Source of the DNA: Microbacterium sp. zg-B185
Lineage (GTDB): Bacteria; Actinomycetota; Actinomycetes; Actinomycetales; Microbacteriaceae
Reading direction: 5' to 3'
DNA: 64,000 nt
Assembly (NCBI RefSeq): GCF_030246885.1
Contig: NZ_CP126739.1
Coordinates: 62,001 to 126,000 of the forward strand
Shown here in pieces: positions 51,959-59,632 of the stretch. The notes under the pieces are model-generated. The model did not search any database. It was not told where the DNA came from and was given only the letters and a program-made list of their open reading frames with translations. How positions within the stretch are numbered: the stretch's first letter is position 1; each line of letters starts with the position of its first letter. Position numbers and translations under genes: made by a program.

Positions 51959-51988
51959 TTGACGCGCGCTCGGGCACGGTGCTACACA
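51959..51988 (+). promoter_or_regulatory. candidate promoter for the peptide/topoisomerase IB unit
   Basis: TTGACG (51959-51964), an 18-bp spacer and TACACA (51983-51988). Transcription would start about 115 nt before the 31-aa gene. Confidence 0.45.
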
Positions 51989-52111
51989 GCGGACTCCCAG
52001 GAAAGGGCGTTCGCCACGCCGGTCTCGGGTATCTGCGGTGTCATCGGCTTGTCAAGCCCTTCGGATCCGTGCGGCGCGGGCCGTACCGTCGAGACGACCG
52101 AGGAGGAGAGC

Positions 52112-52207
52112 ATGCCGGAAGGACGCGGGTCGATCAGCCGCAAGAATCCGGACCTCTACGAGGAGCTGCGCAAGGCCGAGCTCATCGCGATGCTCCGCGA
52201 TCACTGA
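52112..52207 (+). CDS. 31-aa peptide upstream of topoisomerase IB
   Basis: MPEGRGSISRKNPDLYEELR plus 11 more residues (KAELIAMLRDH) behind a strong AGGAGGAG Shine-Dalgarno 3-10 nt upstream. The first half resembles the KNPDLYEELR start of small DUF7218-like actinobacterial proteins, and the second half resembles the KAEL...L helix of Rho-N-like peptides, as if an internal part were missing. It precedes the topoisomerase gene by 62 bp and is probably co-transcribed. Function unknown. Confidence 0.5.
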   Translation: MPEGRGSISRKNPDLYEELRKAELIAMLRDH

Positions 52208-52269
52208 CCGCGGGCGGGCACTGACCGCTGTTCCCATCGACGACGCAAGACAACAAGACAAGAGGCGAC

Positions 52270-53232
52270 GTGGCACGACTGGTCCGGGTCCGCCCGGGAG
52301 AAGACCCCGGCTATCGACGGATCAGGTCCGGGAGCGGCTTCCGCTACGCGGATATGAGCGGATCGGCGGCTCTGCCCGCGGACCGGCAGCGGATCCACGA
52401 TCTGGTCATCCCGCCGGCGTGGCAGGACGTGTGGATCTCGGTGGACCCGAACGCCCACATCCAGGCCGTCGGCGTCGATGACGCGGGCCGACGCCAGTAC
52501 CTGTATCACCCGCGGTGGCGGGAGCGCCGGGACCGTCGCAAGTTCTCCCGCGCCCTCGAGCTCGCTGCGGCGCTGCCGCGCGCGCGGGGCCGGGTCACCA
52601 GCGCGCTGCGCCGCGACGACATCGATCGGGAACGGGTGCTCGCCGCGTCGTTCCGCCTGCTCGACCAGGCAGCGCCGCGGATCGGCTCGGCGCGGTACCT
52701 CGAGCAGCACGGAAGCCGCGGCCTGACGACTCTGCAACGGCGGGATGCTGCCGTCGCGGAGTCCCGCACCACCCTCTCGTTTCCGGGCAAGAGCGGCAAA
52801 CGCGCCAACATCGAGATCGACGACGCGGAACTGGCCGCGGTGATGCGGGAACTGAGCGTCGGCCGCCCACGCTCAGCGCTGCTGGCCTACCGTCGCGGCA
52901 CCCGTCGCGTGCCGCTCACCCCCGCGGACGTCAACTCGCATGTGCGCTCGCTGACCGGGGGTGCCTTCACCGCCAAGGACTTCCGCACCCTGCGCGGCAC
53001 GATCCTGGCCGCCGAAGCGCTCGCGCGCATCGGCACGGTGGACACGGCGAAGGATCGCAAGCGCGCCGAGGCCCTTGCCGTGCGGGCGACGTCCGAGGCT
53101 CTGGGGAACACGCCGGCCGTGGCGCGGAGCAGCTACATCGACCCCGCCGTCTTCAAGGCCTACGAACGCGGCCGGATCCTGGACCTGGATGTGTCGCCGG
53201 AATCGGCGATACAGCGCCTGCTGATCGGCTGA
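52270..53232 (+). CDS. type IB DNA topoisomerase
   Basis: 320 residues, the compact bacterial/poxvirus-like topoisomerase IB. It relaxes supercoils by a 3'-phosphotyrosine nick. The N-terminal part has GSGFRYADMSG and DLVIPPAWQDVWISVDPNAHIQAVGVDDAGRRQYLYHPRWRERRDRRKF; the catalytic part has GLTTLQRRD, FPGKSGK, TAKDFRTLRGT (with R239) and the nucleophile Y289 in VARSSYIDPAVF. All core catalytic segments can be placed, though R replaces the usual aromatic before GLTTL. GTG start after AGGCGAC. Confidence 0.93.
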   Translation: MARLVRVRPGEDPGYRRIRSGSGFRYADMSGSAALPADRQRIHDLVIPPAWQDVWISVDPNAHIQAVGVDDAGRRQYLYHPRWRERRDRRKFSRALELAAALPRARGRVTSALRRDDIDRERVLAASFRLLDQAAPRIGSARYLEQHGSRGLTTLQRRDAAVAESRTTLSFPGKSGKRANIEIDDAELAAVMRELSVGRPRSALLAYRRGTRRVPLTPADVNSHVRSLTGGAFTAKDFRTLRGTILAAEALARIGTVDTAKDRKRAEALAVRATSEALGNTPAVARSSYIDPAVFKAYERGRILDLDVSPESAIQRLLIG

Positions 53233-53581
53233 GGCCGGCCACGGGCATAGGCGGGCCGGTGCCGCGCCGCCCACCCGTCCCCGTGCGCGCATGCTCGGCG
53301 CCGTCGCCGCGGGAGGTCCTCGGGGCGGGGCTGAACGAGGGTGGAAACCTTCTCGTCGCCGTCCCCGCCGCCGCGGTCGGTCTGGCGCTCGCGACACTGC
53401 TGTGACGTCGTGGGGCGGTGATCGGGCACCCGCGAGGCCCGGATTCGCGGCGTCCTCGAAGAATTGACCGTGGGATACTGAGGACTCGATACATGTGCGT
53501 ATCGGTCGCACGGGCAGAGCCCGGCATCCCCGACCCGGCACTTCCCCGGGCATCCGAACTGCATCCCCAGCGAAGGCCACC
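53233..53581. other. intergenic region before the RND exporter
   Basis: No confident gene. A 40-codon GTG frame (53283-53405) ends in a hydrophobic stretch (NLLVAVPAAAVGLALATLL) but lacks a ribosome-binding site. TTGACC (53464-53469) with GATACA (53488-53493, 18-bp spacer) is a plausible promoter for the RND gene, giving a leader of about 85 nt. Confidence 0.45.
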
Positions 53582-56500
53582 GTGTCGAATCTCGCCGTAC
53601 TGAGCCTCAAGAACCGTGCGCTCATCGCCCTCATCACGATCGTCGCCGCGGTCTTCGGAGGTCTCGCCCTGACGAGCCTCAAGCAGGAGCTGATCCCGTC
53701 GATCGAGTTCCCGGCGCTCGTGGTGGTCTCCACGTACCCGGGCGCCTCCCCCGAGGTCGTCAGCAACGACGTGTCGATCCCGATCGAGGCGGCGATCCAG
53801 GGGGTTCCCGGGCTGGAGTCGACTGCGGCGACCAGCACGACGAACGCATCCATCATCCAGGCGTCCTTCACCTACGGCACCAACCTGGCAACGGCCGAGC
53901 AGAAGATCACCCAGGCGATCAACCGCATCAAGGCGCAGCTTCCCGAAGGGATCGAGCCGAACGTCATCTCGGCGAGCATCGACGACTTCCCGGTGATCCA
54001 GCTCGCGGTGACCGGATACGAGGACGAGCAGACCATCCAGGCGCAGCTGGAGTCCACGATCGTCCCCGAACTGGAGGACATCGCCGGGGTGAACGCGGCG
54101 CAGATCGTGGGCGGCGTCGGGCAGCGCATCACGATCACCCCGGATCCGGCTGCGCTGGCCGAGGCCGGCTACGCGCAGCAGGCGATCCGGGACGCCCTCG
54201 ATCAGAACGGCGTCCTGTTCCCCGGCGGACAGATCACCGAGGACGGCCAGACCCTCACCGTGCAGACCGGGTCGAAGATCACGTCGGTCGAGGAGATCGC
54301 CGCGCTCCCGCTCGTTCCGTCGGATGCCGCGCAGTTCGAGTCCGGACCCCGGACCATCGCGGACGTGGCCACGGTCGAGCAGAACCAGGACCCGGTCACC
54401 ACCGTCTCGCGCGTGAACGGCGAACCCGCGCTCACGATCGCCGTGACGAAGCTGCCCTCGGCCAACACGGTCGATGTATCCCGGGGCGTGCTGGCCGCGC
54501 TGCCCGGCCTGGAGAAGAGCCTCGACGGCGCGGAGTTCACCGTCGTCTTCGATCAGGCCCCCTACATCCAGCAGTCGATCGAGGCGCTCGCGCAAGAGGG
54601 CCTGCTCGGCCTGTTCTTCGCGGTGATCGTCATCCTGGTCTTCCTGCTGTCGGTTCGCGCGACGCTGGTGACGGCGATCTCGATCCCCACGAGCGTGCTG
54701 ATCACGTTCATCGGGATCCAGGCCTTCGGCTATTCGCTGAACATCCTCACCCTCGGTGCGCTGACCATCGCGATCGGCCGCGTGGTCGACGATTCGATCG
54801 TCGTGATCGAGAACATCAAACGCCATTACGTCGGCGACGCCGACAAGATGACATCGATCCTGCGGGCCGTGCGCGAAGTGGCCGCCGCGATCACAGCCTC
54901 GACGATCACCACGGTGGCCGTCTTCCTCCCGATCGCCTTCGTCGGGGACGTGACCGGCGAGCTGTTCCGGCCGTTCGCGCTCACCGTCACCATCGCGATG
55001 ACCGCCTCCCTGTTCGTCGCTCTGACGATCGTGCCCGTACTGGCGTACTGGTTCCTGCGCCCGGGCAAGCCGATCTTCGGACCCGACGGACGGCAGATCG
55101 ACGCCGAGGATCCCGAAGCGCCGCCGAGCCGCCTGCAGAATTCCTATCTTCCGATCCTGCGCTGGACCCTGAAGCATTCCTGGGCGACCCTGCTGCTGGC
55201 CGTGCTCGTCCTGGCCGGGACGGTGGCGGCCGTGCCCTTCCTGAAGACGAACTTCCTCGGCGATTCCGGTCAGAACACGTTCACGATGACCCAGGACATC
55301 GGTCAGGCGCCGAGCCTCGAGGCCGAGGATGCGGCCTCGACCCAGGTCGAATCGCTGCTGCTCGGCATCGACGGCATCGAAACCGTCCAGGTGTCCATCG
55401 GCTCGAGCGGGTCCGCGCTGCGCGACGCCTTCGCCGGCGGCGGCAGCGGCATCACCTACTCGATCACGACCGACCCGGACGCCGACCAGGTCGCGCTGCG
55501 CGAAGAGGTCCAGTCCGCGGTCGCCGATCTCGAGGACGCGGGCACGATCACCATCGCCGGAGGCGGTGGCGGATTCGGGTCCACCGACATCGAGATCGAC
55601 GTCACCGCGCCGGACTCGGCCACCCTGCAGGAGGCGACGGATGCCGTCGTCGATGCCGTGACCGGGGCGGAGGGCATCGGCCAGGTCTCCAGCAACCTGT
55701 CCGCTTCCCTGCCGTACATCGCCGTCGTGGTGGACAGCGAGAAAGCCGCGTCGCTGGGCCTGTCCGAGGTCGCGGTCGGAGCGCTCGTGTCGAACACGAT
55801 GCAGCCCCAGCAGATCGGGGCGGTCGAGATCGAGGACACGACGCTGACCGTGTATCTGGCCGCGTCGCAGACCCCCACGACGATCGAGGAGCTGCGGCAG
55901 CTGACGGTTCCCAGCGCCCAAGGCCCCATCGCGCTCGCGGAGATCGCCACGGTCGAGGAGAGCGAGGGACCCACCTCGATCACGACCGAAGGCGGTCAGC
56001 GGACAGCGACCGTCACCGTAACCCCGGCCACGGACGATCTGACGACGGCATCCGCGTCGGTGAACACGGCGCTCGCCGAAGCCGACCTGCCCGCTTCGGC
56101 GGATGCCGCACTGGGCGGTGTCATCTCGCAGCAGCAGGATGCGTTCACCCAGCTCGGGCTGGCGCTGCTCGCGGCGATCCTGATCGTCTACATCGTCATG
56201 GTCGCGACGTTCAAGTCGCTCCGCCAGCCGCTGCTGCTGCTGATCTCGGTGCCGTTCGCGGCGACCGGCGCCATCCTGCTGCAGATCGCCACGGGTGTTC
56301 CCCTGGGCGTCGCGTCTCTGATCGGCGTCCTGATGCTCATCGGCATCGTGGTCACCAACGCCATCGTCCTCGTCGACCTGGTCAACCAGTACCGCACCAA
56401 GGGTCTGTCGGCGCACGATGCCACCGTCGCCGGAGGATCGCGACGACTGCGGCCCATCCTGATGACGGCGCTGGCCACGATCTTCGCGCTGACGCCGATG

Positions 56501-57118
56501 GCGCTCGGGATCACCGGTCACGGCGGCTTCATCTCGCAGCCGCTTGCCATCGTGGTGATCGGCGGCCTGGTCTCGTCCACCCTGCTCACGCTTCTGGTGC
56601 TGCCGACGCTCTACAACCTGGTCGAGGGCGCGAAGGAACGGCGCACCCGCCGGAACGACGGTTCTACGGACCCCGACGCACCGGTGTCGGCGCCGGTCGG
56701 ACCGGGAGTGGCCACGGCCACCGAGCGCGGACTGACCCGACGTGAGATCCGGGAACGGGATGCCGCCGCCTCAGCTCCCGCTGCCGTGTCCGCTCCCGCC
56801 CTTGCCGACGTCGAGGTGCCGCCCATCGAGGAGGGACCGGACATCGAGATGCCGCAGGGCGACGAAACCGCCCTCGAGGCGCAGCTCACGTCCGCTGCGG
56901 CGGGGATCACGTCCCCTCCGGCGGAGGCGGACCCGGACCCGGTGCCGGTGGACGCCGAGCCGGTGCCGGTGCCGGTGGACGTGGACCCGGTGCCGGGTGA
57001 CACGAACGTGGCTGATGCTGACGAGCGTGACGTGAACGTGGCTGATGCTGACGAGCGTGACATGAACGCGGCTGATGGCGACGAGACCGTCACCGAGGAG
57101 GACCCGGAGTCGCGCTGA
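53582..57118 (+). CDS. RND-family exporter (AcrB/MMPL superfamily)
   Basis: 1178 residues, HAE1/AcrB-like: helix 1 (ALIALITIVAAVFGGLAL), an extracytoplasmic porter domain, helices 2-6 with the proton-relay region GRVVDDSIVVIENIKRHY near residue 402 and TTVAVFLPIAFVGDVTGELFRPF near residue 445, second porter domain, then helices with VTNAIVLVDLVNQY near residue 925 and a final helix (LVSSTLLTLLVLPTLYNLVEGAKERR). A 150-residue acidic tail follows, ending in NVADADERD repeats. GTG 53582 has GAAGG upstream. No membrane-fusion or outer-membrane partner is present, as expected for a Gram-positive. Cargo unknown. Confidence 0.93.
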   Translation: MSNLAVLSLKNRALIALITIVAAVFGGLALTSLKQELIPSIEFPALVVVSTYPGASPEVVSNDVSIPIEAAIQGVPGLESTAATSTTNASIIQASFTYGTNLATAEQKITQAINRIKAQLPEGIEPNVISASIDDFPVIQLAVTGYEDEQTIQAQLESTIVPELEDIAGVNAAQIVGGVGQRITITPDPAALAEAGYAQQAIRDALDQNGVLFPGGQITEDGQTLTVQTGSKITSVEEIAALPLVPSDAAQFESGPRTIADVATVEQNQDPVTTVSRVNGEPALTIAVTKLPSANTVDVSRGVLAALPGLEKSLDGAEFTVVFDQAPYIQQSIEALAQEGLLGLFFAVIVILVFLLSVRATLVTAISIPTSVLITFIGIQAFGYSLNILTLGALTIAIGRVVDDSIVVIENIKRHYVGDADKMTSILRAVREVAAAITASTITTVAVFLPIAFVGDVTGELFRPFALTVTIAMTASLFVALTIVPVLAYWFLRPGKPIFGPDGRQIDAEDPEAPPSRLQNSYLPILRWTLKHSWATLLLAVLVLAGTVAAVPFLKTNFLGDSGQNTFTMTQDIGQAPSLEAEDAASTQVESLLLGIDGIETVQVSIGSSGSALRDAFAGGGSGITYSITTDPDADQVALREEVQSAVADLEDAGTITIAGGGGGFGSTDIEIDVTAPDSATLQEATDAVVDAVTGAEGIGQVSSNLSASLPYIAVVVDSEKAASLGLSEVAVGALVSNTMQPQQIGAVEIEDTTLTVYLAASQTPTTIEELRQLTVPSAQGPIALAEIATVEESEGPTSITTEGGQRTATVTVTPATDDLTTASASVNTALAEADLPASADAALGGVISQQQDAFTQLGLALLAAILIVYIVMVATFKSLRQPLLLLISVPFAATGAILLQIATGVPLGVASLIGVLMLIGIVVTNAIVLVDLVNQYRTKGLSAHDATVAGGSRRLRPILMTALATIFALTPMALGITGHGGFISQPLAIVVIGGLVSSTLLTLLVLPTLYNLVEGAKERRTRRNDGSTDPDAPVSAPVGPGVATATERGLTRREIRERDAAASAPAAVSAPALADVEVPPIEEGPDIEMPQGDETALEAQLTSAAAGITSPPAEADPDPVPVDAEPVPVPVDVDPVPGDTNVADADERDVNVADADERDMNAADGDETVTEEDPESR
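57003..57087 (+). repeat. 30-bp tandem repeat in the RND C-terminal tail
   Basis: About 2.8 copies of a 30-bp unit encoding N-V-A-D-A-D-E-R-D-(V/M); the first two are nearly identical and the third (NAADGDE) diverges. It encodes an acidic, disordered cytoplasmic tail and is preceded by VPV/DP-rich imperfect repeats. Confidence 0.85.
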
Positions 57119-57138
57119 CGCACGTCACCTGGCGCGGA

Positions 57139-58068
57139 TCACCGCCGATCGACCGGGGGTCGCCAGCTGCGTGCTCGGTGATGCTCCGGATCCGGCTGAC
57201 GCGATGTGGAGGCGCGGCTCATGCTGCGCCGGGCCCGTGCCGTCGCACGCGGTCGGGCTACGGTGCGCGGCCGCGCGGCTGCCGACGAGGGGCCGCTCGC
57301 GGCGGCGCGGATCCGACGCGCGCGGGCGCGAGCGGGCAGCGGCACGGTGTGCGTGCTCGCCGTCCGCTGGACCGCCGGCGCAGGAGGCGCCGCGTCGGCA
57401 CCTCGGCCGAGGTTGCGTGCGAAGAACAGCAACCAGAAGAAGATCAGGCTGAATCCGACGAGTTCGAAGGCGGCGAGGTTGATGAAACCCGCTATGTACA
57501 CGCTGACGGCCACGACGAGGCCCACGCCGACCTGCCGGGTGGCGCGGGTGACCCCGCGGTGCATGCCGCGCAACAGCCACCGGCTGGACAGCAGGATCGC
57601 CGTGAAGGAGAACACCGCCCCGGTCGAGGCCCGGTCATGCAGGAACTCGTTGGTGTTCTGCGGGATGACGCCGACGAACGACAGATGGATGCCGATCAGC
57701 ACGACCAGGATCGGGACAGCGGTCGCGGACCTTCGGCTCACCAGCACGGACGTTCCGGCGTGGCGCTTCATCTCGATTCTCAGTCGCCACCCGAACAGCA
57801 CCACGCCGCCCCCCGCCGCGATCAGCGTGGCGTTGAACAGATGCCCCGAGAACACCGAGAAGGTGCCGAGGCGACTGAAATGCAGCTGCCACCACATCGG
57901 GTCCGGCGTGGTCAGGATGGACAGCAGGGTGCCGCCGATGAGCATCGCAGCCGTCATGAAGCCGACCTGGGTGGCCGTTACCGGTTCGCTCGGCGCGCGC
58001 AGACGCACGCTCAAGGGATCGAGCGCGATTTCGGCGAGCAGGGCCACGGTACGGGTCAGGCCTTTCAT
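57139..58068 (-). CDS. polytopic membrane protein, paralogue of the next gene
   Basis: 309 residues with six to seven helices, then an Arg/Ala-rich tail of about 75 residues. The segment PDPMWWQLHFSRLGTFSVFS followed by FNATLIAAGG closely matches PDPQWWKVHFSQLGTFDDLS and FNGTLIAAGL in the gene at 58229-59302, so the two are tandem paralogues; layout resembles DUF998-type proteins. It ends 20 bp from the convergent RND gene. Function unknown. Confidence 0.78.
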   Translation of the reverse strand: MKGLTRTVALLAEIALDPLSVRLRAPSEPVTATQVGFMTAAMLIGGTLLSILTTPDPMWWQLHFSRLGTFSVFSGHLFNATLIAAGGGVVLFGWRLRIEMKRHAGTSVLVSRRSATAVPILVVLIGIHLSFVGVIPQNTNEFLHDRASTGAVFSFTAILLSSRWLLRGMHRGVTRATRQVGVGLVVAVSVYIAGFINLAAFELVGFSLIFFWLLFFARNLGRGADAAPPAPAVQRTASTHTVPLPARARARRIRAAASGPSSAAARPRTVARPRATARARRSMSRASTSRQPDPEHHRARSWRPPVDRR

Positions 58069-58228
58069 GAGGCGGTGCGGTAGCGCTCCCGCCCTGCAGT
58101 TGCTCCAGGCCCCAGCCGCCTACCCCCGGGCTGACAGCGCTGGTTGGACTGGCTTGCACCCCTCGCAGCACCCGGTCTTGGGTTGAATGTAGCGCGTTCG
58201 GATCAATCGCGGTGAATTCACTTGGATC

Positions 58229-59302
58229 TTAGCTGCTCTCGCCGCGTTGGCCCGATACGGCCAGAAAGCGCACGAATACCGCAATCCATCCGAAAATGAG
58301 AGCGAAGACGATGATTTCCAGTGCCGTCAGCGTGAAATAGCGGATGACGAACAACACCACCGTGGCCACGGTGGCGAACAGGAAAGCCCACTCCGACACG
58401 AAATAGGCGCGCGGCATTCCGCGGAGCAGAGTCGGGCCGGCGATCAGCAGCGCCAGGAATATCAGCGCCATGCCCGATGCCGAGACATTGTGCAGCGGCA
58501 TGCTGACATCCACCGGAAAGATGCCGACGCCGGCGAGCATGACGCCCATGATCACGAAAAGCGTGGAGATGATGCGCGGGGCACCGGACCGGCTCAGGAC
58601 GCCCTCCGCAACCAACCGCTGCAGGTCGTTCGCGATGTAGACCGCGAACGTCGTCACCAGCAGACCGGCGGCGATCAGTGTGCCGTTGAAGACGAAACTG
58701 GACAGGTCGTCGAAGGTGCCGAGCTGGCTGAAATGGACCTTCCACCATTGCGGATCCGGAGAGGTCACCATCGCGGTGAGCGTGCCGATGACGATGAAAG
58801 CCATCAGCAGCGAGGACATGCGCTGTGTCGTCACCCGCGACACGGACAGATAGACCAGGTATGAGGAGAGTCCGAGCGTCACGGCCATGAGCACGATCGC
58901 CCAGAACGTGACCACGGGCAGGCCGATGAAGCCCAGGCCCAGCAGCCGGAATCCCGCATACGCCGCGAGGAAGGCGAGGGCTGTGTGCACGATCACCACC
59001 GAGACGGTGTTCACCGCGAACTTCCACGAGGGCAGCCCGCGGCGCCACTCCTGTCCCGGTCGAGCCCGGGACCGCCAGTATCCGGTTCCCGAGGCCGCGC
59101 CCGCGACGACGGCGGCGCCGATGGCGGCCAGCAGCCCGAACGCTCCCATGGAGTCCGCCAGCGGCAGATCGGGCACGACCAGCGCGACGACCAGCCCGTA
59201 AAGCGCACCCACCGCACCCGCTGCGCCGGCGGCGTACACGGCCTCCGCTTCGGCGCGCAGCGCGGGCGCATCGGAGTGCGTTGTCACGACGCCGCTGGTC
59301 AT
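58229..59302 (-). CDS. polytopic membrane protein (DUF998-like)
   Basis: 357 residues with about ten predicted helices. The N-terminal part (GALYGLVVALVVPDLPLADSMG) is extra compared with the paralogue downstream, while the central block with PDPQWWKVHFSQLGTF is shared. ATG 59302 has TACACT 6 nt upstream, so the start is probably leaderless. The gap to the next gene (58069-58228) contains no recognisable gene. Function unknown. Confidence 0.8.
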   Translation of the reverse strand: MTSGVVTTHSDAPALRAEAEAVYAAGAAGAVGALYGLVVALVVPDLPLADSMGAFGLLAAIGAAVVAGAASGTGYWRSRARPGQEWRRGLPSWKFAVNTVSVVIVHTALAFLAAYAGFRLLGLGFIGLPVVTFWAIVLMAVTLGLSSYLVYLSVSRVTTQRMSSLLMAFIVIGTLTAMVTSPDPQWWKVHFSQLGTFDDLSSFVFNGTLIAAGLLVTTFAVYIANDLQRLVAEGVLSRSGAPRIISTLFVIMGVMLAGVGIFPVDVSMPLHNVSASGMALIFLALLIAGPTLLRGMPRAYFVSEWAFLFATVATVVLFVIRYFTLTALEIIVFALIFGWIAVFVRFLAVSGQRGESS

Positions 59303-59369
59303 GGCGTCAGTGTAAAGCCGGCAGGGTGCGTGCGCCGGTATCTCTCAGACTCGCTCCAGCGGTGTCCGC

Positions 59370-59632
59370 TAGGATGAAGGGTCGGCTCTGGACACTGCAC
59401 TGCTGTGCGGATGGGTTTGTGAGTCCAAGGGGCCGATGGTGGGAGCGAATCCGCTCCGGCGACCATCACGTTGAATGGCCCCCGGCCGACGATAGTCCGG
59501 GTAACTCCGTGCCGCATGTGCGGCCTCGCGGCAGTGCTTCCCGTGTGCAGTCTCGAACTGCGCGGATGCCGATCTGCCCACGAGCTGTGGAGTGCTGTTC
59601 TCACACCTGAGACAACCCAGAAGGACATTCCC
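59370..59632 (+). ncRNA. long structured 5' leader of the DEAD-box helicase gene
   Basis: TAGGAT (59370-59375) looks like the -10, leaving a leader of about 250 nt. It contains a nested three-stem structure: GGGGCC/GGCCCC (59429-59434, 59477-59482) enclosing GATGGT/ACCATC (59435-59440, 59462-59467) enclosing GGAGCG/CGCTCC (59442-59447, 59452-59457), followed by GCCGCATGTGCGGC (59511-59524). I see no open frame with a start in it. It may be a cis-regulatory RNA for the helicase; I recognise no named class. Confidence 0.6.

Noticed and set aside
53283..53405. 40-aa hydrophobic peptide gene
   Set aside because: No ribosome-binding site and unusual composition in its first half; kept only as a remark in the intergenic entry.
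53153..56521. 1122-codon open frame antisense to the RND exporter
   Set aside because: High-GC genes commonly leave an open antisense frame; the product is Arg/Gly/Asp-rich with no domain, while the plus strand encodes a complete RND protein.
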